The notes under the pieces: generated by a model
Told to the model about the DNA's origin: nothing
Seen by the model: the letters and a program-made list of their open reading frames with translations, nothing else
The model's database searches: none
Assembly: GCA_965660165.1 (NCBI GenBank)
Contig: CBFHYU010000001.1
Location: 124,001 to 188,000, forward strand
DNA length: 64,000 nt
Source of the DNA: WTJO01 sp965660165
Lineage (GTDB): Bacteria > Pseudomonadota > Alphaproteobacteria > Puniceispirillales > Puniceispirillaceae
Direction: 5' to 3'
Part shown: positions 8,154 to 17,111 of the stretch, piece by piece
How positions within the stretch are numbered: the first letter of the stretch is position 1
How the letters are laid out: every line of letters begins with the position of its first letter
Position numbers and translations under genes: made by a program

Positions 8154-9920
8154 TTAGTGCCGGTAAAGCCATTCTGATTTCATTGCCAGAACAGGATCAT
8201 CTTCAGTATTGATAATATCTGCTAGCCGCCCCACATGCGGCAGACAATGGGTAATATAGATTTGCGCCGTAACCTTCTTTGCAGCCCTAAATTCAGGGGA
8301 AAAATCTTCTGCTATATCGTCAGCAAAAGCGGCTGAGCGCACCATCAGCCAGCCGCCACATAAATAGCCAAGCAACATCAGCCAATTAACCCCGCCTACC
8401 GCAGCTTTGCGAGGCATATTTGCCTTAGCCAATAAACGCTCAAGTGTAATATCTGCTTGTTCGATAGCCATATTCATAGCGGCAGACATCTCATTATCTA
8501 TGGCCTGCATATCTGTTTTCATTTCAGCGAATAACGCACGCACTGCCTCACCCTGATCTCGCAAGGTTTTACGAAACACAAGATCATTTGCCTGAATAGC
8601 AGTAGTACCTTCATAGATAGGCAAAATACGGGCATCACGATAATGCTGTGCTGCCCCTGTTTCTTCAATATAGCCCATCCCGCCATGCACCTGAAGCGCA
8701 TCAGACGCAAGCTCAACTGACCTCTCTGTAAACCAGCCTTTCATTACTGGCACCAGCAAAGATGCGCGGCTATCAGCCTGTTTTAGCATCTCATCACTAT
8801 CTGCATGATGGGATTTATCCAGCGCCGCACCGCAACATAATGAGAGTGCGCGCATCGCTTCAATTTCAGCACGCATCACAGCCAGCAGGCGCATCACATC
8901 AGGATGATGGGTAATGGTTTGTCCTGCCTGACCTTCAATCGGTATGCCCTGAACACGGGTTTCGGCATAGTCAACTGCCTGCTGATAGGCACGTTCAGAC
9001 ACAGCCAGCCCCTGAAGCCCAACGGCAAAACGGGCATGGTTCATCATCTTGAACATGATCTCAAGCCCCTTATGTTCTTCCCCCACCAGATAGCCAACTG
9101 CCCCGCCTTGCTCGCCATATTGAAGCACCGCTGTTGGAGAGGCTTTGATCCCTAGCTTTTTTTCGATGGACAGGCAACGAACATCATTCCGTGCGCCCAG
9201 ACTGCCATCCTCATTCACCAGAAATTTTGGCACAATAAATACAGAAATGCCTTTCAAGCCTGCTGGCGCATCTTCTGTTCTTGCCAATACCAGATGCACG
9301 ATATTTTCTGCCATATCATGCTCGCCATAGGTAATATAGATTTTTTGGCCAGAAATCAGATAATGATCACCCTTCTTTACAGCTCGTGATTTTATCGCTG
9401 CCAAATCTGTGCCTGCTTGAGGTTCGGTTAGATTCATTGTGCCTGTCCAGCGCCCTTCAATCATAGGCGGCAGAAACATCTGTTTCTGCTGTTCAGAGGC
9501 AGCATTTTGCAGCGCAAAAATCTGGCCTTGTGTAAGCAAGTGACAAAGCGAGAAGCTGAGGCTAGCAGATTGCCACATCTCGTTAACTGCAGCTGAAATT
9601 ACCATTGGCATCTGCTGGCCGCCATAAGCTTCGTCAGCTTCCATCGCTGTCCAGCCGCCTGTCGCCATAGCCTGATAAGCATCTGCAAATCCATCAGGTG
9701 TTTTTACATCTCCATTATCCAGCCTGATGGCAGATACGCTATCAGAGACATGGTTTAACGGTGCAATAACGTCAGACGCCAGCTTACCTGCTTCTTCAAT
9801 GACTGCTTCTGCAAGATCAAGAGACAAATGAGAAAAGGCGTGTTGTGATACAACCTCGTCAAAACCAGCAAGATATTTCAAGCCGAAACGAAAATCATCA
9901 ATTGGCGGTCGATAGCTCAT
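8154..9920 (-). CDS. Acyl-CoA dehydrogenase, large (DmdC-like) type
   Basis: A 588-residue FAD-dependent dehydrogenase of the long family that includes 3-methylmercaptopropionyl-CoA dehydrogenase (DmdC) and AidB-like proteins. Seen are the N-terminal extension MSYRPPIDDFRFGLKYL, the ACAD signature MNLTEPQAGTDLA, the base-containing segment QVHGGMGYIEE, the substrate loop ARILPIYEGTTAIQ and the extra C-terminal domain ending KVTAQIYITHCLPHVGRL. This family has many members that do not act on the DMSP product, so I do not call it DmdC. AGGA precedes the ATG. It leads a three-gene run with thiolase and a phosphatase. Confidence 0.85.
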   Translation of the reverse strand: MSYRPPIDDFRFGLKYLAGFDEVVSQHAFSHLSLDLAEAVIEEAGKLASDVIAPLNHVSDSVSAIRLDNGDVKTPDGFADAYQAMATGGWTAMEADEAYGGQQMPMVISAAVNEMWQSASLSFSLCHLLTQGQIFALQNAASEQQKQMFLPPMIEGRWTGTMNLTEPQAGTDLAAIKSRAVKKGDHYLISGQKIYITYGEHDMAENIVHLVLARTEDAPAGLKGISVFIVPKFLVNEDGSLGARNDVRCLSIEKKLGIKASPTAVLQYGEQGGAVGYLVGEEHKGLEIMFKMMNHARFAVGLQGLAVSERAYQQAVDYAETRVQGIPIEGQAGQTITHHPDVMRLLAVMRAEIEAMRALSLCCGAALDKSHHADSDEMLKQADSRASLLVPVMKGWFTERSVELASDALQVHGGMGYIEETGAAQHYRDARILPIYEGTTAIQANDLVFRKTLRDQGEAVRALFAEMKTDMQAIDNEMSAAMNMAIEQADITLERLLAKANMPRKAAVGGVNWLMLLGYLCGGWLMVRSAAFADDIAEDFSPEFRAAKKVTAQIYITHCLPHVGRLADIINTEDDPVLAMKSEWLYRH

Positions 9921-10187
9921 CTAGATTATCCTGATACCAGATTTACACTTATATAAATATCCTGAGGATAGCGATATTATACAGTGATGATAATGCCCTT
10001 TTTCAAAAAATCCAGACTAGATAGATGATAACCTCATTATCTATCTTGTGTCGCCAGCACCATATCACCCTATAGTCAGCTGATATAAACCGCTAATATC
10101 CTGCAAAATCTGGCTATGCATACTGGCATTTTCTGCGCTATGGTCTGGCCAGAGCAGTATAATATTAGATATTGCGAGATTTTTTGA
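9921..10187. promoter_or_regulatory. Divergent promoter region with imperfect dyads
   Basis: A 267-nt gap between the divergent acyl-CoA dehydrogenase and sugar-kinase genes. It holds a dyad at 10020-10045 (GATAGAT-G-ATAA, 5-nt loop, TTATCTATC, one bulged base) and a smaller TATCC-TGA-GGATA near 9959-9971. Both could be operators or weak hairpins. I see no gene or RNA in it. Confidence 0.3.
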
Positions 10188-11114
10188 ATGAGCGATTTAG
10201 CCATGACTGAACATAGCCCCCTAAAGGCTAAGCTTGAATTATTATGTATTGGCGAAGCAATGGCAGAGCTTAGACGTGATGAGACAGGCGGCTTTGATGT
10301 CAGCTTTGCAGGTGACTGTTTCAATACAGCTATCTATGCAGCACGACTGTTTGGCACTCCAGATACGGTTGGCTTTGCCTCGCTTATTGGGCATGACCCA
10401 TTATCATCTGGTCTGCTAGTGCTTGCATCTGATGAAGGGCTAAACACAGACTGTCTGATGCGTCACAGCGCCCATAATATCGGAATTTATGCAGTTGCAA
10501 CAGATGATGCTGGCGAGCGAAGCTTTCATTATTGGCGCAACCAGTCGGCTGCCCGTCATTTAGGGGATGATGCTAGCTTGCTATCTGCCCTGCCAGAGGC
10601 CAACATCATCTATCTGTCAGCCATCACAATGGCGATAATGAGCGATGAGGGCAGAAATGCAATTATCAGCTTTTTAAGATCACGACAAAAACAAGGTAGC
10701 TTAATCGCCTTTGATAGCAATTTTCGCCCCCAATTATGGGAGTCTATTGAGACTGCCAGAGCTATCAACTTAGATATGTGGCAAATAGCAGATATCGCGT
10801 TGCCATCACTTGATGATGAACAGGCATTATGGGATCAGACAGCAGAGCAGGTCATTGGCCGCTTTGCTGCAAAACACTGGCATGCATGCGCAATAAAACA
10901 GGCTGAAAACGGCCCCTTTAGCTTTGAGCTTGAACAGACTATCGGCTATCCAAAAGCGCCAAAGGTGATAGATACAACCGCCGCAGGGGATAGTTTTAAT
11001 GCAGGCTATCTTCATGCATTGCTAGCTGGCAAGCCAGAGGCTGAACGGCTGATGGCTGGCCACTCACTAGCGCTTCAGGTTGTTGGTGTGCGTGGCGCTT
11101 TGATGCCTCGATAA
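10188..11114 (+). CDS. PfkB-family sugar kinase, 2-keto-3-deoxygluconate kinase-like
   Basis: A 308-residue ribokinase-fold kinase. The N-terminal GEAMAELRRDETGGFDVSFAGDCFNTA resembles the KdgK branch (GE-x-M-E start, then the sugar-binding G-D-x-N). The catalytic motif DTTAAGDSFNAGYL lies at about 264-277, with Asp271 as the base. KdgK phosphorylates 2-keto-3-deoxy-sugar acids, which would fit the XylD-type dehydratase about 12 kb downstream, though not in one operon. A second ATG at 10203 would remove five residues. Other PfkB substrates, such as a ketohexose, are possible. Confidence 0.75.
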   Translation: MSDLAMTEHSPLKAKLELLCIGEAMAELRRDETGGFDVSFAGDCFNTAIYAARLFGTPDTVGFASLIGHDPLSSGLLVLASDEGLNTDCLMRHSAHNIGIYAVATDDAGERSFHYWRNQSAARHLGDDASLLSALPEANIIYLSAITMAIMSDEGRNAIISFLRSRQKQGSLIAFDSNFRPQLWESIETARAINLDMWQIADIALPSLDDEQALWDQTAEQVIGRFAAKHWHACAIKQAENGPFSFELEQTIGYPKAPKVIDTTAAGDSFNAGYLHALLAGKPEAERLMAGHSLALQVVGVRGALMPR

Positions 11115-11127
11115 TCGCCAGCGAACA

Positions 11128-12117
11128 TTATGATTGTGGCGGCTGTTTGATTTGTTTCATGCCTGCGGGCGTGCCATCATGGAACGAGCCTGCCCATTTA
11201 TCGCACCCCACTTCGGATGTGCCATAATTACATTCATAAAAGCGATGATGAAGCTGATGAAAAAAATCACCCATGCGCATCACCCGCTTTGTGCCAATTA
11301 CCAGCCCCTCATAGCCAGAATGAGAGGTTACTGCGCCTAAAATAGATAAATATTGCGAAAATAATATATGCACAGGATTGCAGGCAATAATCGCATAAAT
11401 AAAGGCGCCAGACATCCAGATAACATGCTCAAGCGGATGCATCGCATTTCCAGACCAAGGGCCAACAGACACATTACGATGATGCACATGATGGATAAGT
11501 CGGTATAAAAGCGGCCAATGAAGCGCACGATGAATCATATAAAACCACAGACTATTCCACCATGGCACAATCACAAATAATGCCACAAACCAAACAGGGT
11601 GGCTGGCAAAGCTGATAGTAGAGGCAACGTTATGTGCATGAAGCCAGAACAGGCTTGCTTCAATCGCTGTCCAAATAGTCACGCCACTTGCCAGCGACCA
11701 GAAGATATTATCTTTTACCTGATTGCCAAAGGTGAATCGTGAGGCATCACGATTTGCCATGCTTCTATCAAATTTTAACTGCTTCGCCTGAAGATGAAAT
11801 CTATAGAGATATAAATGTAACCCGCCTGCAAGCGCCACCATCAGGCTTATATTTTTGACATAGAGTATGGCTATCCAGCCAACACCGCCTGCGGTAATTG
11901 TTGCAACATCTGGCACAATATAAAGCCAGCTCACCCATGCAAGAAGAAAAAATATCAGCCGTTCGGTCACAGGTAGCCATGATCTGGCAAACCAGCGAAT
12001 AATCGCCTCAGGCCGAAAGGGCCAGCTAAAATAAGGCGAGACAGATAACGGTAAGTTTGGCCTGAAATGCCACATCTTATCTTGCTTTGCATGTGTGCTT
12101 TCATCACTCATCATCAA
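11128..12117 (-). CDS. Sterol desaturase/fatty acid hydroxylase superfamily protein
   Basis: A 329-residue integral membrane di-iron oxygenase-like protein. The three histidine boxes are visible: HRALH (about 192), HHVHH (about 205) and HQLHH (about 290). Four or five hydrophobic segments surround them. The family hydroxylates or desaturates lipids, sterols, carotenoids or alkylglycerols using O2, and the substrate here is unknown. GGAGG precedes a run of three ATG codons, any of which could start it. It overlaps the upstream GMC oxidoreductase by 4 nt (ATGA), implying sequential oxidation of one lipid or alcohol substrate. Confidence 0.85.
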   Translation of the reverse strand: MMMSDESTHAKQDKMWHFRPNLPLSVSPYFSWPFRPEAIIRWFARSWLPVTERLIFFLLAWVSWLYIVPDVATITAGGVGWIAILYVKNISLMVALAGGLHLYLYRFHLQAKQLKFDRSMANRDASRFTFGNQVKDNIFWSLASGVTIWTAIEASLFWLHAHNVASTISFASHPVWFVALFVIVPWWNSLWFYMIHRALHWPLLYRLIHHVHHRNVSVGPWSGNAMHPLEHVIWMSGAFIYAIIACNPVHILFSQYLSILGAVTSHSGYEGLVIGTKRVMRMGDFFHQLHHRFYECNYGTSEVGCDKWAGSFHDGTPAGMKQIKQPPQS

Positions 12118-13748
12118 ACCTCCATTCTGGGCAAGGAGGTGCCAAGCACAAGGTCTGCACCTCTATCGCCTATCATCATCGCGCCTGCATTTAGATTTGA
12201 GCTTAACATAGTTGGCATGATAGACGCATCTATCACCCGTAACCCCTCAATGCCATAGACTTTCAGCTTATTATCCACCACCGCTGTGGGGTCAGTATCT
12301 GGGCCCATCCGGCACGTACCCATCAGATGATAGGTTGAGGTGCCTCTCTCGCGTGCAATCTGCAATAGCTCATCATCATTCTGGCCTGCTTCAACGCCAG
12401 GATAGACCTCATGGTCAAAATAGGGGGCAATCGCATCAGAATGCATAATTTTGCGAGCCAGCTTAATGCCTGCAATACAGACCTGCCTATCCTGTTCAGC
12501 ATCCAGATAATTTGGATTGATTTCAGGTTTTTCGAATGGATCAGAAGACCGCGCCCTCACCCAGCCAAGACTTTCAGGGCGTTGTTGCCACGCAGCAACT
12601 GTAAATCCGGGCGCATCATCAAGCTGTGATTGCACCCCTTCTTTATAGCTGGCAGGCGAGAAGGTCATTTGCAGATCATGGTTTTTCACCGATTCATCTG
12701 AATGCCAGAAACAATATACATTAGTTGGGCCAAGCGAGACGATAGAATCACCGCCAAGCAGATATTTTCCAATCTCGCCAAGCAAGCGAATCCCGCGTGA
12801 TTTCTCGTTGATCGTGCCAATATTTTTGGCGCGTGCTGTCAGACGTGGCGCAAAATGATCTCTTAGATTTGCGCCTACTCCTGGCAGATGATGCACCAAC
12901 TCAATCCCTTTTTCCCCTAGCCTATCACCATCACCAATGCCAGAAAGCTGAAGCAGATGAGGCGAGTTTATCACACCGCCAGACAAGATAACCTCGCGGC
13001 CAGCTCGAACAGACTTCACTGTGCCAGTACGTCCGCCTTTTATATAGCGCACCCCAACTGCTTTCTTGCCTTCAAGATCAATTTTCGTCACATGCGCTGA
13101 GGTAATGATATGCAGATTCTTGCGGTGTTTGACAGGATTGAGGAAGGCTCGAGCGGCACTTATTCTTCTGCGTCTTTGGGCGTTACGCTGAATATAGGAT
13201 ACCCCTTCTTGCGAGCGGCCATTATAATCAGAATTTAGCGGAATACCATGATCAACACATGCCTGAATGAACGCATCACATAATGGGTGACGCCAAGCCA
13301 GATCATGAATTTCCATCTCACCTGATTTGCCGCGATAGCCTTCATCACCAGCGCCTATCTTGGTTTCATATCGCATAAAATAGGGCAGCACATCTGAATA
13401 TGACCAACCTTGATTACCCTTTTGCGCCCACACATCAAAATCCGTTGGCTGTCCACGATTAAATACCAACCCATTGATTGAGCTTGACCCGCCAAGCACT
13501 CTGCCTCTTGGAATTGCCATTGGCCGTCCTGCTGTCCCCCAACTACCCTCAGCATCATATAGCCAGTTCACAGATGGCTTGGTCAGCAAATACATAAAAC
13601 CTGCTGGAATATGGATCAGCGGATCATAATCTGGTGGTCCTGCTTCTAGCAAGCAGACTTTATGCGCAGGATTTTCGGATAATCTATTTGCCAAAATACA
13701 TCCAGCAGACCCAGCACCCACAATAATATAGTCATAACTATCTGACAT
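12114..13748 (-). CDS. GMC-family FAD oxidoreductase (choline dehydrogenase-like)
   Basis: A 544-residue flavoenzyme. The FAD-binding YIIVGAGSAGCILANRLSE is at the N terminus, the GMC signature 1 segment is GRVLGGSSSINGLVFNRG, signature 2 is GGVINSPHLLQLSGIG, and the C-terminal catalytic pair is in STYHLMGTCRMG and LSSNLNAGAMMIGDRGADL. These enzymes oxidise primary alcohols. BetA-like, alkanol and PEG dehydrogenases share this architecture. An ATG four codons upstream (13760) is also possible. Its 4-nt overlap with the hydroxylase-like gene, and an aldehyde dehydrogenase 1 kb away, suggest hydroxylation, then oxidation to aldehyde and acid. That is inference. Confidence 0.88.
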   Translation of the reverse strand: MSDSYDYIIVGAGSAGCILANRLSENPAHKVCLLEAGPPDYDPLIHIPAGFMYLLTKPSVNWLYDAEGSWGTAGRPMAIPRGRVLGGSSSINGLVFNRGQPTDFDVWAQKGNQGWSYSDVLPYFMRYETKIGAGDEGYRGKSGEMEIHDLAWRHPLCDAFIQACVDHGIPLNSDYNGRSQEGVSYIQRNAQRRRRISAARAFLNPVKHRKNLHIITSAHVTKIDLEGKKAVGVRYIKGGRTGTVKSVRAGREVILSGGVINSPHLLQLSGIGDGDRLGEKGIELVHHLPGVGANLRDHFAPRLTARAKNIGTINEKSRGIRLLGEIGKYLLGGDSIVSLGPTNVYCFWHSDESVKNHDLQMTFSPASYKEGVQSQLDDAPGFTVAAWQQRPESLGWVRARSSDPFEKPEINPNYLDAEQDRQVCIAGIKLARKIMHSDAIAPYFDHEVYPGVEAGQNDDELLQIARERGTSTYHLMGTCRMGPDTDPTAVVDNKLKVYGIEGLRVIDASIMPTMLSSNLNAGAMMIGDRGADLVLGTSLPRMEV

Positions 13749-13885
13749 TTGCCTACCCATCTTCGTCTTTCCCGCATATTAGAATAGCTGTAAAAAAGAC
13801 GCTGTCACTATTATATTTCAAAAAAAATTTTTGTATTTTTATCTATTTGCTGTACAAAAAGCCAATAACATATTCGGGGATATTT

Positions 13886-14809
13886 ATGGAAAAGATTGCA
13901 ATTATTGGAACAGGTGCTATGGGCTCTGTTTATGCTGCATTGATGGCTGATAGTGGCCTTTCAATCTATGCGATTGATACATGGGCAGAACATGTAAAGG
14001 CTATAAATTCTACTGGATTACGGCTGGAAGGCGCAAGTGGTGATAGAACTGTCAACTCGATTACAGCGGCGACCTCTCTTGCTGACATTGAGCCTTGCGA
14101 CTTATATATTATCGCCACAAAGGCCGATGGTGTGGCAGATGCCGCAAAGCTAGTATCTGAGCATATGCGAGATGATTCGCTGGTGTTAACTATCCAAAAT
14201 GGTCTTGGCGCTGGCGAGCGAATTGCCCAGCATATGGATACAGGCAATGTGCTATTGGGTGTTGCCGAAGGCTTCGGAGCCTCAATGAAAGGTCCTGGCC
14301 ACGCCCATCATAATAATATGAAACAGATCAGAATTGGCGAGATGAATGGCGGCGAGACTGCCCGTCTAGAAGCGCTGGTAGCATTATGGCGCAATGCTGG
14401 ATTTAACGCCAATGGCTTTGGCGATATTCACCAACTGATTTGGGAGAAATTCCTATGCAATGTATTTTTGAGCGCGCCATGCACCGTGTTTGAATGCCAG
14501 ATTAAGGGGATTTTGAACAATCCTGCCAATCTGAATGTTGCGCTTGGTTGTATGCGTGAAGCCTATCAAGCAGGCAAAGCAAAAGGAATCAATTTCTCAT
14601 TTGACGATCCTGATGCATATGCCATCAATTTTGCCTCTGCTATGCCAGAAGCAAACCCATCAATGCGCTTAGACCATCTGGCCAAACGCCCGTCTGAAAT
14701 TGACGCGATCAACGGCATGGTTCCAGTCGTTTGTGCAGAAGAAGGGCTATCTGCCCCCTATAATGAAACACTTGCAGCGATTGTAAGACAAAAAGAAGCC
14801 AATTTCTAA
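13886..14809 (+). CDS. 2-dehydropantoate 2-reductase family protein
   Basis: A 307-residue NADPH-dependent reductase of the ApbA/PanE family. The Rossmann motif IAIIGTGAMGSVYAALMADSG is N-terminal, the IQNGLGAGERIAQ segment is typical, and the Lys/Glu-rich QLIWEKFLCNVFLSA region and the C-terminal pair RPSEIDAING carry the substrate-binding residues. I set the start at 13886, with GGGGA six nt upstream. The frame extends upstream to 13847, but without family support. It is alone on the plus strand with no pantothenate genes nearby, so it could reduce a different ketoacid, as many paralogues do. Confidence 0.8.
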   Translation: MEKIAIIGTGAMGSVYAALMADSGLSIYAIDTWAEHVKAINSTGLRLEGASGDRTVNSITAATSLADIEPCDLYIIATKADGVADAAKLVSEHMRDDSLVLTIQNGLGAGERIAQHMDTGNVLLGVAEGFGASMKGPGHAHHNNMKQIRIGEMNGGETARLEALVALWRNAGFNANGFGDIHQLIWEKFLCNVFLSAPCTVFECQIKGILNNPANLNVALGCMREAYQAGKAKGINFSFDDPDAYAINFASAMPEANPSMRLDHLAKRPSEIDAINGMVPVVCAEEGLSAPYNETLAAIVRQKEANF

Positions 14810-14834
14810 GCGGCAAATCACAGCATAACAAAAT

Positions 14835-14860
14835 GGGCGGCATGATCTGTCATGTCGCCC
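14835..14860. terminator. Bidirectional intrinsic terminator
   Basis: An eleven-base-pair stem, GGGCGGCATGA (14835-14845) and TCATGTCGCCC (14850-14860), with one G-T pair and a four-base loop. It is flanked by AAAA on the left and a T-containing stretch on the right. It sits between the convergent ketopantoate-reductase-like and aldehyde dehydrogenase genes, so it can end both transcripts. Confidence 0.65.
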
Positions 14861-14885
14861 GTCTTGTTATGTTTCTGTCAGAAGA

Positions 14886-16361
14886 TTACTTCATAATAAA
14901 TGGATTTGCTGCACTTGTTTCAGTGGCTATCCAGACAGATTTTTGTTGCAGATAAGCCATAATTGCCTGCTGGCCATTTTCTCTGCCAAGCCCGCTTCGC
15001 TTATAGCCGCCAAACGGTGTCATATAGCTTACCACCCGATAGGTATTTACCCACACTGTGCCAGCGCGCAATTTCTCTGACATGCGCAATGCCCGACCCA
15101 TATCAGATGTCCAGACACCTGCGGCCAGCCCGAAATTTATATCATTGCCAATCGCCACAGCATCTGCTTCATCATCAAACGGTATCACAGATAGCACTGG
15201 CCCAAATACTTCTTCTTGGGCAATCCGCATATCATTTGATACGCCAGTGAAAATAGTTGGCTGGACAAATTGGCTACCTTTTGCGCCAGGCCCTGTATAC
15301 GCATCGCCCCCCAGCACACATTGTGCGCCTTCTGCTTTGGCAATCGCCAGATAATCCATTACCTTCTTAAATTGCGGCGGGGTAGTAACTGGTCCTACAT
15401 GCGTATCCAGCGACATCGGATCGCCAATCTTAGCTGTCTTTGCCACTTCGATTAGACGCGCAACAAATTCATCATGGATTGAGCGTTGCACCAGCAATCG
15501 TGAGCCTGCAATACAGGTCTGACCAGTGGCTGCAAAAATGCCTGAGATTGCGCCCATTACAGCTGCATCAAGATCAGCATCGTCAAACACCACATTAGGT
15601 GATTTGCCGCCAAGCTCAAGCGTCACAGGAATCAGCTTTTTGGCTGATTGTTCGTAAATTTTCTGGCCTGTCATATCAGAGCCTGTAAAGGCTACTTTCG
15701 CAATATCAGGATGATCTACCAACGGCCCGCCAACCTCTGCACCATAGCCTGTCACTACATTAACTGTGCCTGCTGGAAAGCCTGCCTCTGCTATCAGCTT
15801 CATAAATTCAACGGTTGACGCTGAGGTAAATTCAGATGGTTTGATCACGGCTGTATTACCCGCCGCCAATGCAGGCGCTAGCTTATAAGCTACCAGCAAT
15901 AATGGCGAATTCCACGGGGTAATCAGCCCAACCACCCCATAGGGCTCATACCGTGTAAAATTGAACATATTAGGCTTATCAGTCGGAATTACCGTGCCTT
16001 CGATTTTGTCAGCAAGCCCACCAAAATAACGGTACCATTCGCTGATATACCGTGTCTGGCTTCCCATCTCTGCCAGCAATTTGCCATTATCCTGAACTTC
16101 AAGCTTGCCAAGCATCTCAGCTTCTCTGTCAATAATATCTGCCAGCTTGACCATCAGCTTGCCACGTGCCGATGCGCCCATTGCACCCCATTCGCCTTCA
16201 AAGGCAGCTTTGGCAGAGGCAACGGCGCGATTTACATCCTGAGCATTACCACGCGCAACCTGCGCCCATACCTCGCCAGTATACGGGTTTTCAGTATCAA
16301 AATATTCGCCGCTTTCAGATGGCATAAATTTACCATCTATGAAATGATCATATTTGTTCAC
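14886..16361 (-). CDS. NAD(P)-dependent aldehyde dehydrogenase
   Basis: A 491-residue ALDH superfamily enzyme that oxidises an aldehyde to the acid. Seen are the cofactor-site region TPWNSPLLL and KPSEFTSAST, the general base Glu in LELGGKSPNVVF (about 256), the nucleophile Cys in GQTCIAGSRL (about 289) and the C-terminal PFGGYKRSGLGRENG. The gene begins with GTG, with AGGAG seven nt upstream. No substrate-defining motif is evident. Its neighbours suggest action on products of the GMC oxidoreductase. It belongs to the broad gamma-aminobutyraldehyde/betaine-aldehyde/aldehyde branch. Confidence 0.9.
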   Translation of the reverse strand: MNKYDHFIDGKFMPSESGEYFDTENPYTGEVWAQVARGNAQDVNRAVASAKAAFEGEWGAMGASARGKLMVKLADIIDREAEMLGKLEVQDNGKLLAEMGSQTRYISEWYRYFGGLADKIEGTVIPTDKPNMFNFTRYEPYGVVGLITPWNSPLLLVAYKLAPALAAGNTAVIKPSEFTSASTVEFMKLIAEAGFPAGTVNVVTGYGAEVGGPLVDHPDIAKVAFTGSDMTGQKIYEQSAKKLIPVTLELGGKSPNVVFDDADLDAAVMGAISGIFAATGQTCIAGSRLLVQRSIHDEFVARLIEVAKTAKIGDPMSLDTHVGPVTTPPQFKKVMDYLAIAKAEGAQCVLGGDAYTGPGAKGSQFVQPTIFTGVSNDMRIAQEEVFGPVLSVIPFDDEADAVAIGNDINFGLAAGVWTSDMGRALRMSEKLRAGTVWVNTYRVVSYMTPFGGYKRSGLGRENGQQAIMAYLQQKSVWIATETSAANPFIMK

Positions 16362-16469
16362 ATTTATCTCCTACTCGTAACATGCTAAAACATAAAAGCT
16401 GATCTAACTGTGCGACTACCACTTCTAGCTTGCAAGTATAATATGTGATTTAGCCGCGTTCTAAGCGGG

Positions 16470-17111
16470 CTAGTGAGCCAGAAACATTGCTAGCCCAACC
16501 CCTATCATCACCACGCCTGTTATTCTATGCATCAGGCGCATTGCAGACGCTGAACTGATCAGTGAGGCAATTTTTCCAACCAGCAATGCAAGCCCAATAT
16601 TACCAACTAGCGGGATTAACGATGATAATAATGAGATAACCACAATATCAATGAGGGTGAGTGCCTCAATGCTGAAAAAGCCTGGCAAAATACCAAGATA
16701 GAATAATATCGCTTTTGGATTGGCAAACACTGCCGCCAGTCCAACCATAATTCCCATAAACCATTTATCTTTATGCGCATTGGCACTGTCAGGGTCTGGG
16801 TCTGCACGAAGCGGCTTAGGTTTGGATACTAGCATCGTGATGCCAAGTATTACAAACATTGCCACTGCCAGATAGCGAAGCCAGTCCAGCAAATCAAGAT
16901 GAATAGTAGCAAGGGTGGTCAGGGAAATCAGCGCTATGGCTGGCCAAACTAAATCGCCTAGCCCAATTCCGATAGCAACCGCAATCGCCGCCAAAAATCC
17001 ATGATGCAAGCACCGAGATACCAGCATCAGCCATGCAGGGCCAGGCACAGCAAATAATACCGCCATCGCCATCGCATATAGCCCGATTTGTTGCAGGGTA
17101 AGGCTAGTCAT
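16470..17111 (-). CDS. LysE/RhtB-family exporter
   Basis: A 213-residue inner-membrane protein with six hydrophobic segments and the family N-terminal pattern AVPGPAWLMLVSRCLHHG. It is likely an efflux carrier for amino acids or related zwitterions. Its ATG directly abuts the stop codon of the upstream kinase-like gene (TAG-ATG), so it is translated as the third gene of an operon with an ACAD11-like dehydrogenase and a phosphotransferase. Export of a metabolite of that pathway is possible but unproven. Confidence 0.8.
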   Translation of the reverse strand: MTSLTLQQIGLYAMAMAVLFAVPGPAWLMLVSRCLHHGFLAAIAVAIGIGLGDLVWPAIALISLTTLATIHLDLLDWLRYLAVAMFVILGITMLVSKPKPLRADPDPDSANAHKDKWFMGIMVGLAAVFANPKAILFYLGILPGFFSIEALTLIDIVVISLLSSLIPLVGNIGLALLVGKIASLISSASAMRLMHRITGVVMIGVGLAMFLAH

